A stretch of DNA of 64,000 bases from Gautieria morchelliformis. Lineage: Eukaryota; Basidiomycota; Agaricomycetes; Gomphales; Gomphaceae. Position numbers and translations under genes: made by a program. Positions 54,014-63,883 of the stretch are shown here, piece after piece; the stretch's first letter is position 1, and the number at the start of each line of letters is the position of its first letter. Where the stretch lies: NCBI GenBank assembly GCA_015179125.1, contig WHVA01000286.1, positions 1-64,000 of the forward strand, read 5' to 3'. The notes under the pieces were generated by a model. The model was not told the origin of the DNA. It searched no databases and saw only the letters and a program-made list of their open reading frames with translations.

Positions 54014-57000
54014 CGCAGACACTTCGCAGAAGCTTTTGGGTGTGGAGAAGCTTGCAACAGATGGAAGTAATTGGCCTCTGTGGCGAGCTACTCTCACAAG
54101 TTATTTTGAGTCCAAAAATCTACTCAGGCATATAGAAGGGAGAGCCATTTGACCTCCTGATCCTCCAGTCATGCCCCCAGGCCATATTCTCACAGAAGCT
54201 GAGGAAACTCAGATTGAGAAGGCTGAGGAGAAGCTGGAGAAATATCTTGCCAGAGAAGGACAGGCCAAAACCCAAATAATCGTCTCAGTGTCAGAGTCAT
54301 TAGCTCTGATGCTACAGAAGAACATACAGCAAAAGAAGTCTGGGATGCATTGGTCAATGAAATGACCAAAAAGCCCAAGATGGTCCTCACCAACCTACAG
54401 AGACAGCTTCGCAGTATGAGGTGTCCTGAGGATGGAGACTTGAGAGATCACTTGGACAAGGCCCAAGACCTCTATGCTCGTCTCAATGAGATGGGAGCCA
54501 AAATTTCTGAAGGAGAGTTCACCGACATTATCCTTGCATCACTTCCACCCTCCTATGAGGCAGTTATGAATGCCCTTACCACGTCGCTCGAAGAATGTGG
54601 AATGCCCTTGGTGCCTGATGATATCATCAGAGTACTGAAGGCTCAATATGACAGGCGAAAGACACTCAACATTTCACAAGAAGAGCAGGCATTTATTGGT
54701 TCATCTACGAAAGGGCAGAAGGGCCGGAAAGACCCGAAGGTGCCTATATGCACTAATTGCCACAAGCCTGGACATGCTATAGAGAGTTGCTGGGCTAAAG
54801 GAGGTGGTAAAGAAGGCCAGGGACCACGTCAGAAAAAGAAAGCCAAAGCCAAAAAGAAGAAGGGCAAAGCCAAGGCGAATGTTGCCGAAGAAGTGTCCTC
54901 TGAGGAGGATGAGAGTGGCAGTCCAGCCGCTTTCGCCAACTTCGACTGCTCTAATTTGAGTAGTTTATCTCTGGACACTGTTGTTATCCTCGACACTGGA
55001 ACGACCGCACATATGACCCCTCACAAGAATTTATTGAGGGATTACAGTCCATTCTCACAGCCGCGCACAATTCGTGCAGCCAACAAAGGCACTTTTGATG
55101 CCTTTGGTTCAGGCTCACTCGTGCTATCTAACAAGGTTGGAGATAAGACTGTGAACATTACATTGAAGGATACGTTCTACGCGCCAAAAATGGCTGTTAC
55201 CCTGATCTCGATCGGCCGGTGCGATGATGCAGGCTATAACACACAAATAGCTGATCAGAAATGCACAATATCCAATCGTAAAGGCAGGATATTGATGCAA
55301 GCACCGAAGCTGAATGGCTTATATCGATTTGACTTACAACACACAAGTGCCGAAGCGCATATATGCGCATCAGCCATGGAGATACATCAGAAAATGGGGC
55401 ACATTTCACAAAAGTCCCTACAGCACTTGCTCAACCGTGGCATGATATTAGGCATTGAATTGAGCTCAAAAGGTGACAAGGTTGTTTGCGATGCGTGCAT
55501 TCAGGCGAAGATTGCACGTAAATCACTTCCTCAGGAACCCAGAAGCCGATCATCAAAATTCGGTGACAGAATTTATTCTGATGTCTGGGGACCAGCGAGA
55601 CACTCCACAGTTGACAAGAAATTCTATTATGTGTCTTTCATCGACGACTACTCAAGGGAATCGGTTATCTATTTGATGGCAAACAAATCGGAAGCATTTT
55701 CAAAATACAAACTCTACGAGGCCTTGATGCTTCGACAGAGGAACGTGCACATCAAAGCACTTGTTTCCGACAGAGGGGGCGAATATACAAGCTCAGAATT
55801 TGAACAGCATTTAGCCAAGCAAGGCACGAAGCATCGGTTAACCGTACACGACACCCCAGAGTCGAATGGTGTTGCTGAACGTTTAAACCGAACTCTAGTT
55901 GAAAGAGCTCGCGCCATGCTATTGGAATCAAGTCTTCCTAAGACTCTATGGGGGCATGCAATTTTGCACGCCAACTATCTTAGGAATCGGACACACACAA
56001 GAGCTTTGCCAGACAAAACCCCTTTTGAAATGTTCCATCACGAGAAACCGAACCTGAAGGACATACACGTGTGGGGAATTGAAGTCTACGTTAAAGTCAA
56101 AGAGGGAAACAAACTAGCAGCCCGTGCCAAAAGAGCTCGGTGGATAGGAATCTCTGGACAGAGCCATGGTCACTGCATCTACTGGCCTGACTCTCAGAAG
56201 GTTTCTGTCGAGCGGAATGTTATATTTGACTCAGAGATGAAGGGGGGCAAAGCTCCAATCATTTCTATTGAAGAGTCACAGCTACCTACATCCAGAAAAG
56301 TGATACAGGCCATTTCGGCGCCAGCACCTATGCCTAGTCGCTTAGTCAGCGAGGAGGCAAAGATCGAGGAAATTGATGATGATGAACCAGAGGAACGTCT
56401 GAAAGAGCTGCAACCCAGTCAGACTGTTGATGTCAGACCTAAAGAAACTGCTCCAATAAGGAGAAGCGAAAGGATCCGTCAGCAGCAGGTGCAGCCGGCC
56501 CCAAGTGGTCCCGTAACAAGATCTCAAGCTAAGAGACATGCTGGTGCAGATATCTCTACACTAGCTTACGAGGACATTGAGGACCATCAAGACAAATTAT
56601 TTGAACAAGATTTATCCTCTGTTACTGACGGCATCAGTGATTATAACCTTGCCATCAGTACACTTTCGACCTCCGATCAGAACAAAGATAATGTGCTGCC
56701 GGATTTGAATCAGACCGAGCCTAGCAATGCAGATGAAGCCTTAAATGATCCTATATGGAAAGCATCGATGGATAAAGAGTACAAAGTGCTACTCGACAAA
56801 GGTGTATGGGAAGTGGTTAAACCACCTCCTGGGGCAAATATTGTCGGAAATAGATGGGTATTCCTCTGGAAACGCAATCCAGAGGGTGAACCCATTACAC
56901 CTAGATCGAGGATGGTCGCCCAAGGCTTTACACAAAGTTTTGGAGTCGACTACAATGAAACCTATGCACCTGTTGCTCGGATGACTTCCTTATGGATTAT

Positions 57001-58255
57001 ATGTGCCATTGCTGCCAGGAACAACTGGCCTATTCACCAAATGGATGTGGACAGTGCGTATTTGAATGCTACACTGCCAGAACCTATTTACATGAGACAG
57101 CCGTATGGATATGAGACCGGAGACAAAGATGATGTCCTCCTGCTGAAGAAAGCACTTTACGGCCTCAAACAGTCTGGAAGGGAATGGTACAAACGTCTGA
57201 GTGGTGAATTTCTCAAGTTAGGATTCACTAAATCAGCTTCGGATGGAGCTGTATTTTGCAGACGTGGACCGAGAGGGCATGCGATTATTGCAACGGCAGT
57301 AGACGACCTCACTATCACAGCTGAGAGTCAACCAATCCTCGATGGGGTAAAGCATGACCTAGCCCAGATCTTCAGTATGAAAGATCTAGGCGAGATTCAC
57401 TGGCTTTTGAACCTCAAAATCGAAAGAGATTGGAATAACAAATCGATTGCAATATCACAAGCCGCATACATCCAGAAAATCATCAAAAAATTCAATCTGG
57501 ATGATGCCAAAACGTTTTCCACGCCTCTCGACCCAGCCGTTAAATTATCCAGGGACCAATGCCCTTCTACAGATGAAGACAAACAGAAGATGTCAAGAGT
57601 TCCATACAGACAAGCGATAGGATCATTGATGTGGGCAGCAGTAGCCACTCGACCAGACATTGCATTCGCAGTGTCATTACTTTCTCAATTCCTCGAAAAC
57701 CCAGGTCCAACACATTGGCATGCAGTCAAACGTGTCTTTAAATATCTAAAAGGCACGATGGACTACAAATTGACACTTGGGAAGAATCGAGACGGCCTCA
57801 TTGGGTATTCAGATGCGGATTGGGCTTCTCAAGAGCACAGGCACTCATACTCGGCTTATATTTTTCAGATTGATGGAGGGACAGTATCATGGAGTTGTCA
57901 AAAACAATCCATAGTAGCCCTATCATCAACTGAAGCCGAATTCGTTGCCCTGACTCATGCGGGCAAAGAAGCCTTATGGATGCGCCACTTTATTTCTGAA
58001 GTATTCCAACCGCTGAATTGTCCCATCAAACTTTATTCAGACAATCAATCAGCCATTGCCATTGTCTATGGCACTCAACAACACACGAGGACCAAGCATT
58101 TCGACATTAGATTATATTTCATCAGAGATATAGTCGAAGACGAAGAACTTAAGCTTGTGTACCTACCAACGGAACACATGCTAGCCGATCTTCTCACTAA
58201 AGGACTTCCTAGTCCTAGAGTGAGAATCCTCAACGAGAAAATCAGAATATATTAA
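54006..58255 (+). pseudogene. Copia C Gag-Pol polyprotein (stop and frameshift in Gag)
   Basis: The expected start is the ATG at 54006. A TGA at 54150-54152 (codon 49) and a frameshift near 54305 interrupt Gag. From 54350 to 58255 the frame is open for about 1300 codons. Gag shows LVNEMTKKPKMVLTNLQRQL and zinc knuckle CTNCHKPGHAIESC (near 54750). Protease has ILDTGTTAHM (54990) and the pre-integrase domain HQKMGHISQ to CDACIQAK. Integrase has DDE motifs IYSDVWGP, VSDRGGEYTS and ESNGVAERLNRTLVE. RT runs from MDKEYKVLLDKGVWEVV through MDVDSAYLNATL to the catalytic TAVDDLTIT. RNase H has YSDADWASQEHRHSYS and ALSSTEAEFVAL, ending TKHFDIRLYFIRD. Pol looks functional. Confidence 0.93.
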
Positions 58256-58268
58256 GCTTGAGGGGGCG
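58256..58268 (+). promoter_or_regulatory. Polypurine tract of copia C
   Basis: Right after the pol stop the sequence GCTTGAGGGGGCG directly precedes the 3' LTR start TGTTGGG, the normal location of the plus-strand primer. Confidence 0.7.
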
Positions 58269-58756
58269 TGTTGGGTGCATTTATGCTCCTGCACCAAAAT
58301 CAAGCATAATATATTCAATTTATTGTGTGGTGTTTCAATATTTTCTCATACTGTTCTTGTACCATGCATCCATTTCTCTGCTTATTTTCGAAATTTTCCA
58401 GTCACTCTCTATCTCTCCATTTCATTCTGTTATTTCTACTTTCACAGGCGGCTGCACCCAGCGGAGTTTGAAATGACTTCGACGCGCGAGCCCTTGGGCG
58501 CTAAAGGGCCGGGTGCAAGTATATGCCTTCTGAGACAGGATTACACTCCTCTCTCAGTGACAATAAATTCACTGAGAGAGGCGAGTAGTATTCTTCATAT
58601 TTACATAGCATGTTGACTGAAAATCATGTAGTATATTTGATTCTAGGTATTGTATTAATACATCAGTGACAATAAATTCACTGAGAGAGTATATTTGATT
58701 CTAGCTTTCTAAGAACTCTACCGAACCTTCCCTGCCATAGCCCCTAGTTGCCTACA
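58269..58756 (+). repeat. 3' LTR of copia C
   Basis: 488 bp, by eye identical to 53512-53999, followed by the TATTT duplication at 58757-58761. Confidence 0.93.
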
Positions 58757-58761
58757 TATTT

Positions 58762-59196
58762 GACCCAATGCCCAGTTAATCGACGGATTATATCGGGTGA
58801 GCCAATTGTGTCCTAGTACAACGGAACAGCTAGCATCTAGCGGAGTAACGTAAAACGTAACTTCATGATTGTCCCCAGTAGCGAAACGGATAGATAGATC
58901 CACAACTTGGGAAATTCCCGTGTTGGAAGATCCGTCGAAAAGGCGGAGTGGGATTGTCGGAATGTTGCGGGTCGGAAGTTTATGTTTCAAAACAAAGTCG
59001 GAATCGAGGAAACAATGAGTCGAACCGGAGTCGACCAATGCTGTAAACGGGGGTGTGGAAATGGTGTCGGAAGTGAGCGGAACAGAGAGGGAGTCGGAGG
59101 ACGAAAGAGCGGATGCGTTGAGTTTAACCTCGTTTGTCGCACGAATGGGGTCAACACAGCCCTCAGCTCGTGCGGAGGCCGGAGGACTGCTGACTA
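58762..59196 (-). pseudogene. Gypsy B Pol, first part: protease (split by copia C)
   Basis: Minus strand, in the -1 frame relative to gag. It opens IVSSPPASARAEG and reaches the aspartic protease motif ALVDSGSTHCFLDSDF near 59040, then SVVLGHNWLTRYNPSI. The copia target site follows at 58761 and the frame continues at 53506. In the intact element it would be made as a Gag-Pol fusion by frameshifting at the A7 run. Confidence 0.88.
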
Positions 59197-60621
59197 TTTT
59201 TTTGAATCCGCAGCAGGAACCGCTTCGGATTTCTCTTCCGTCTTTGCTGCGCGGCCCTTGGCTTTAGCAGCGGAGGCGGAAGCGCGAGTGCAGTCGCGAG
59301 CGACGTGACCTCCTTTGCCGCAGAAGAGGCAAAGGTTGTTGTCCATGCGACGCTGGCGTTCTACAGGGGTTAGTTTTCCGTCCTTCCCAAGTTTGTCGGA
59401 AGGATCCGGAGTGCTCTTCCGGGCGTTGGTGTTGGAACCAGAGGCCTGGTTGTTGCGAGGGGTGGAGTTGTTGTTCCGGTTGCCGGAGTTGGATCCGCAA
59501 CTGTTGTTGTTGTTGTTTCCGGAGTTGGTGTTTCCGGAATTAGTCTTCTTCTTGTCTTTTTCAGACTTCTTGTCGGAAGACTTGTCGTTCTTGCTCTGGG
59601 CGGAAGTTTCACGAGCAATCTCGGAGTGCCTTTCCCAGTAGCGTGAATCGATGGATTGGGCGAGGTTGCGGAGGTCGGTAAGGGTGGCGGGTTTTCCGAC
59701 GCGGGCAATTTCATCCTTGATGCGGGATGGCAAGCCCATGTAAAACTGGCGTCGGAGTGCGGCTTCTCCCCATTGGACTCGAGGAGCGAGCTGCTGAAAC
59801 GTGACGATATATTTAGCTATCTTATGAGTGTCTTTCATGCGAAGCTTATCGAGTTCGTTTTCCGCATCGGCTTCCATGTCAAATGGTCCGAAGTTGCTGC
59901 GGAGTTCGGAAACGAAGTTGTGGTAATCGTCGGCCCAGTCGGCGATAGCGAACGGATCCATGAGGGCGGGCTCGAAGTAGTCGAGAGCCGTGCCTCGGAG
60001 ATAGGAAAGGGCATAGTTGACCTTTCGTTCGTCATCGGGAAAGGCGTCGGGACGATCACGGAAATTGAGTTGAAGCTGGACCAGAAATGGCTGGAGCTTC
60101 TTGGGGTCGGAACCGTCGAACTGATCTGGTTCGCGGACCTTTGTCTTGGGGCGTGGTGGTGCTTGGGCCGGGCGCTGGAGTTGTCCGGCTAGCATGGCGA
60201 TGGCTTGTGCAAGATCCGGAACTGGCGCTGGCGGAACTGGGTTGGCGGGAATCTGAGGCGGAATTGGAGGTGGAGGACCGCCGGGAGGACCGCCTGGGGG
60301 ACCGCCGGGTGGGCCGCCATGAGGGCCGCCTGGAGGGGGTCCTGGTGGAGGTGGTGGTGGTGGAGCTGGGCGTCGGAATGATGCTGCTGTTTGTTCGCCG
60401 CTGCTACTCGTCGAATTCCCGTCGTAGTCGGGATTGTCGTCGGGATTAGCGTCGGGAACTTCTTCGAAACGTTGCGGAAAAACATCGGAAAGCTCATCGT
60501 CGGCGCGAGAGCTGCTGGAGGGTTCCGCGTGCCTTGGTGCTGCGGATCTAAGACTGCCAGAATAAGAGAGAGCTTCGACAGCTCCTGCTCGAGCTGAAGT
60601 AGCTGTGGTACGAGGAGGCAT
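59194..60621 (-). CDS. Gypsy B Gag
   Basis: 475 residues, ATG at 60621 about 34 bp inside the 5' LTR. The N-terminal third is Ser/Asp-rich and then extremely Pro/Gly-rich (PPPPPPGPPPGGP, around residues 80-120). The centre is a retrotransposon Gag domain (VREPDQFDGSDPKKLQPFL, VNYALSYLRGTALDYFEP, LRSNFGPFDMEADAENEL). An Asn/Gly low-complexity linker precedes the knuckle CLFCGKGGHVARDC near the C-terminus. The stop TAG directly follows seven A's, the predicted frameshift site to pol. Confidence 0.92.
   Translation of the reverse strand: MPPRTTATSARAGAVEALSYSGSLRSAAPRHAEPSSSSRADDELSDVFPQRFEEVPDANPDDNPDYDGNSTSSSGEQTAASFRRPAPPPPPPPGPPPGGPHGGPPGGPPGGPPGGPPPPIPPQIPANPVPPAPVPDLAQAIAMLAGQLQRPAQAPPRPKTKVREPDQFDGSDPKKLQPFLVQLQLNFRDRPDAFPDDERKVNYALSYLRGTALDYFEPALMDPFAIADWADDYHNFVSELRSNFGPFDMEADAENELDKLRMKDTHKIAKYIVTFQQLAPRVQWGEAALRRQFYMGLPSRIKDEIARVGKPATLTDLRNLAQSIDSRYWERHSEIARETSAQSKNDKSSDKKSEKDKKKTNSGNTNSGNNNNNSCGSNSGNRNNNSTPRNNQASGSNTNARKSTPDPSDKLGKDGKLTPVERQRRMDNNLCLFCGKGGHVARDCTRASASAAKAKGRAAKTEEKSEAVPAADSKK
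59197..59203 (-). promoter_or_regulatory. Predicted -1 ribosomal frameshift site (A AAA AAA) of gypsy B
   Basis: In the gag frame the end reads TCA AAA AAA TAG. The heptamer A-AAA-AAA is a canonical slippery site and the stop follows at once. Slipping back one base enters the frame that leads, without a stop, into the protease (159 nt to the codon at 59038). I did not evaluate a downstream pseudoknot. Confidence 0.75.
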
Positions 60622-60654
60622 AGTGATAGTTATCGGGTGGGAATCAGATAATAC

Positions 60655-61348
60655 TGTTACGTATCGAGATTTCCACTAAGTCGGAACTGGAAAGGACGGC
60701 GGCTTCAACTTATAGGTTGTGCCCCCGATGAACTATCGTCCTAGGTATTTCGGAAATGAGCCGGAAGTCGGAAAGTACTGGACCAGAGGTTTGGTCGGAA
60801 CTTGTGTCGGAGATGAGGCGGAGAGCGGAAGACGGAAAGCTGAGAGAGAGACTGAGATCTTGCTAGACTCGCTGTGCTAAAAACAGGAGATGGAGCGAAG
60901 GAAATCAAGTATCGAAGGTGATTATCTGATTGCAGAATAACAGACATACATGAGGGGGTTTTTATACAAAGCGCAGAGCAACAAGTAATGGCGTTGTACT
61001 AAGCAATTTCCGGAGGAAGCGGAAGTCGAGTACAATGTGTGGGAACTAAACTAATTGGGAACAATGGGACTACAAGGGGGGTTCAGGGTAAGGTAGAACA
61101 ATGGCAAAGAACAAGGGGTCGGGAAAACATATCTGACAACGAACTACAAGGGTGACCGGACTTAGGGTCTTGATGAACGGTGAGGTGGGTCCGGTGGGTA
61201 CGAGTAATAGAGTCGAAAGAACAAGGGAAATATACAAGGGGCGCAATGTCGGAAATGTCGGCGGGGCGGAATGTTTTGCAGAAGTATCGGAGGGGCGGAA
61301 TGTGTGGCGGAACTGAGGGTCGGAAATCGGAAATGAGCGGTCGTAACA
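60655..61348 (-). repeat. 5' LTR of gypsy B (694 bp)
   Basis: By eye identical to the 3' LTR at 48066-48759. The element start is at 61348 (TGTTACGACC on the minus strand). It is followed by a 12-bp duplicated junction word before the flank of gypsy A resumes. Confidence 0.93.
60960..60966 (-). promoter_or_regulatory. TATA box of the gypsy B LTR
   Basis: The minus strand reads TTTGTATAAAAACC. The same TATAAAA box with the following CTGTTATTCTGCAATCAG text is conserved in the solo LTR at 6115-6767, which supports a functional core promoter. Confidence 0.6.
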
Positions 61349-61360
61349 CTGGTCGTAACA
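61349..61360. repeat. 12-bp duplicated junction at the gypsy B insertion
   Basis: CTGGTCGTAACA repeats the target word plus the last seven bases of the LTR. After it comes CTGGT again (61361-61365) and the continuation of gypsy A. It is either an integration scar or a small tandem duplication made afterwards. Confidence 0.75.
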
Positions 61361-63164
61361 CTGGTCGTCATTCAGCCAAGCCTGATGCACTCTCACGATG
61401 CGTGGATCATAAGCGGGGGAGGAAGACAACCAAAATCAAGTCTTACTTACCCCTGACTTGTTCCACATCAAGGCAAATCCTCCAGAGGCTGGCGCGCAGT
61501 TAGTCCTAGGTGAAGGTGATGCTTTCCTCAATCGAGTAAGGAACTGTGTAGACCGGGATGAAAAGGTTGTCAAGTCTCTCAAAGAACTGGGCTCCTCTGG
61601 AAATTTACGAGGAGAAGAGTGGTCTGAACAGGATGGGCTTGTCCTCTATCACAACAAAGTGTACGTGCCGCTTGATGCAAAACTACGACATGACATAGTG
61701 AAAGCGCACCATGACATGCCTCTCACCGGTCACCCTGGTCGTTGGAGAACCACTGAACTAGTTGCTCGGAGTTACTGGTGGCCTGGGATGGGACGTTACA
61801 TTGCAAAATACGTGAAGGCCTGTGACCTGTGCAACCGGACAAAAACCTTCCCTGCTTCTCCCATTGGCAAGCTTCTACCAAACCGTATCCCAGACCGTAG
61901 ATGGCAGGTTATGTCTGTTGACTTGATCGTAGAACTGCCTACCAGTCATGGCTATGATGCTCTCCTTGTTGTCGTCGATCGCCTCTCAAAGCATGCACAT
62001 GTCATTCCCACCACTTCAGATGTAACTTCAGTGGGAGTTGCCCGACTCTTCCGTGATCATGTTTGGAAACTTCATGGGCTCCCTGAAGAAATCATCAGTG
62101 ATCAAGGCACACAGTTCATCTCCCAGTTCATGCGTGAACTGAACAAACTTCTTGGTGTCAAAGTCGCTGCCTCTACTACATATCACCCCCAAACTGATGG
62201 ACAGACTGAAAGGGTTAATCAGGAGATTGAGCAATACCTTCGACTATTCATCAACCAGCGTCAGGATGATTGGTTTGAATGGATATCCTTGGCCGAGTTT
62301 GCCTATAACAACCGAATCCATGCCTCAACCCAGACTACACCCTTCATGTTGGACAGTGGCCAACGTCCAAGGCTGGGACTGGAACCAGTCTGGGAAACTC
62401 GACTCGAGGCCCTGGATGAGTTCACAACGCGGATGGAAGCGGCCACAAGAGAAGCTCGTTCAGCCCTGTCCAAGGCAGCAGAGGACATGGCACGCTTCTA
62501 TGACATGCACCATAAAGCAGCCCCAGTTTATAAGCTTGGTGACAAGGTCTGGCTCAATGCACAAAACATCACAACCACTCACCCAATGAAGAAGCTAGAC
62601 CACAAGTGGCTAGGCCCCTACACTGTTAATAAGGTGGTCTCACGAAATGCCTATGGTCTAAATCTTCCTGCATCCTTTGGTCGCACACATCCAGTGTTCT
62701 CTGTCATCCTGCTTCGGCCATATGAAGATGACCCAATTATTGAACGTCATGCCCCTCCACCACCCCCCCCTGTCATACGGGATGGAGCCGAAGAATATGA
62801 AGTTGAAAGGATTCTAGACAGCAGGATGTTCCGTGGAAGGTTGGAGTATCTTGTGCGCTGGAAGGGCTATGGGACGATCTCTGGCTACCAGCGAAAGATG
62901 TCTCTGGGGCAAAGCGACTCATTAAAGAATTTCACCGGCAGAACCCAGAGACACCTCAGCATATATCAGCAGCCACATATATGTCCCTCCCCTTCCAGAG
63001 ATTTCAGAACTTCACAGAACCTTCCAGACAAACTCTCTTCGACTGGACAGCAGGCAGGGCTTCTACTTATGATATCAAGGGTCCAGAACCCCAAAGATAA
63101 GCGATATTGGCCTCCGCCTAACCAATTCATTCCGATAAACTATATATCCCCTCTCCACCTGTGA
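61361..63164 (+). pseudogene. Gypsy A Pol, second part: integrase and chromodomain
   Basis: This continues from 48065 with the RNase H end (HSAKPDALSR). There is a one-base frame change in the G-run near 61415, then an open frame. The integrase HHCC finger ([13 protein letters not shown]... CDLCNRTK) is followed by the DDE core ([47 protein letters not shown]) and the GPY-type tail ([12 protein letters not shown]). The chromodomain [27 protein letters not shown] is cut by a frameshift at about 62872, after which the matching sequence (DDLWLPAKD) is in the next frame. The copy is therefore inactive unless these are assembly errors. Confidence 0.9.
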
Positions 63165-63206
63165 CCGCTCACTTCCACTGCATCGACCCCACCACATCCA
63201 TCAACC

Positions 63207-63753
63207 ATGTCCTCGCCCGCCATTGAGCTTGTTGCCCTCCCCAGCTTCACCCAAAACCTCTCTGACCTGCCAAACATGACACGTGTCGATCCCACCCTCC
63301 TGCACTTCTCCGGCTTCTCATCATCCAGGGCAGCCAGTGAAGCCAAGCTACAAAGGATGCTTGACTGCCGTGATCTCGACGTCTCATGGTCTTCAAAGTG
63401 GTCTGTCAGCTCTGAGGACCTCACACCAGCGGAGAGTCAGGCGCCCACTCGCCCTGCACTCGCATTCCTCAGACCCCGACACAGACGAGAGAACACGTAC
63501 TACGTCGGCAACCCTGTCTTCCTCAACAATGGAACCCCCCCTTGTCTACACTTTCGGAGGCTGGGTGGGGCGGTGTTTCCGTAACATGGCAGGAGAGCGA
63601 ATACGTCGAGCGAGGTTCCGAGGGCCGCACTTGCCCATGGACCCCAATCCCCCTGAGCTCATCATTGACCTGCGTTACCAGGAAGGGAAGGGCCAGGAGA
63701 GATGGTGGTCCTGCCTGTGGCATACTTGGAAACGATGTCTCGGTGGATGTTGA
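63207..63753 (+). pseudogene. Third ORF of gypsy A, unknown function (C7 frameshift)
   Basis: Between the chromodomain and the 3' LTR, in the same orientation, a frame opens at the ATG at 63207 in good context (ACCATGTC). It encodes a protein with VALPSFTQNLSDLPNMTRVD, SRAASEAKLQRMLDCRDL and NTYYVGNPVFLNNGTP. At a run of seven C (63535-63541) the frame slips, and the other frame continues with VYTFGGWVGRCFRNMAGERIRR and PHLPMDPNPPELIIDLR to 63753. With six C the two halves would form one protein of about 180 residues. I do not recognise a family. The position makes it an accessory ORF of the element. Confidence 0.6.
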
Positions 63754-63793
63754 GGGCTAGGTGGCAGCTGTGCTTGTCAGGATGACAAGCATT

Positions 63794-63806
63794 GAGAGGG
63801 GGGTGA
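63794..63806 (+). promoter_or_regulatory. Polypurine tract of gypsy A
   Basis: GAGAGGGGGGTGA directly precedes the LTR start TGTCAGGG at 63807. Confidence 0.75.
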
Positions 63807-63883
63807 TGTCAGGGTTCATGCATTTCCTTCCACAAGTTTCTATTTCCTTCCATGAGTTTCCGTTACCTTCCGTCAGTTTCCAT
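63807..63883 (+). repeat. 3' LTR of gypsy A, truncated
   Basis: The first 77 bp of the LTR match 44338-44414 with three substitutions. They are cut at TTTCCATA where copia sequence begins. Confidence 0.85.

Larger units (their letters stand above)
53512..58756 (+). mobile_element. Copia C: complete Ty1/copia element, TSD TATTT
   Basis: 5245 bp with two 488-bp LTRs that look identical (53512-53999 and 58269-58756), a half-tRNA-type primer site, one long gag-pol region and a G-rich polypurine tract. Domain order protease-integrase-RT-RNase H defines Ty1/copia. It is inserted in gypsy B pol in the opposite orientation to that element. Gag carries one stop and one frameshift although the LTRs show it is young. 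Confidence 0.95.
48066..61348 (-). mobile_element. Gypsy B: chromodomain Ty3/gypsy element with an antisense Zn2Cys6 ORF
   Basis: Element orientation is minus: 5' LTR 60655-61348, gag 60621-59194, pol through a -1 slippery site, chromodomain near 50300-50450, polypurine tract and 3' LTR 48066-48759. An extra ORF on the opposite strand (48882-50108) lies between pol and the 3' LTR. Both LTRs are 694 bp and I saw no difference between them, so insertion is recent. Copia C (53512-58756) splits pol. The whole element is strikingly rich in CGGAA/TTCCG. Confidence 0.93.
44338..63883 (+). mobile_element. Gypsy A: chromodomain Ty3/gypsy element, split by gypsy B
   Basis: Order on the plus strand: LTR (44338 to about 44653), gag, protease-RT-RNase H, [gypsy B 48066-61360], end of RNase H, integrase, chromodomain, a third ORF, a polypurine tract (63794-63806) and a 3' LTR truncated at about 63883. 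In the 77 bp comparable between the LTRs I count three substitutions, so it is older than the elements nested within it. Several frameshifts make this copy non-autonomous. Confidence 0.9.
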
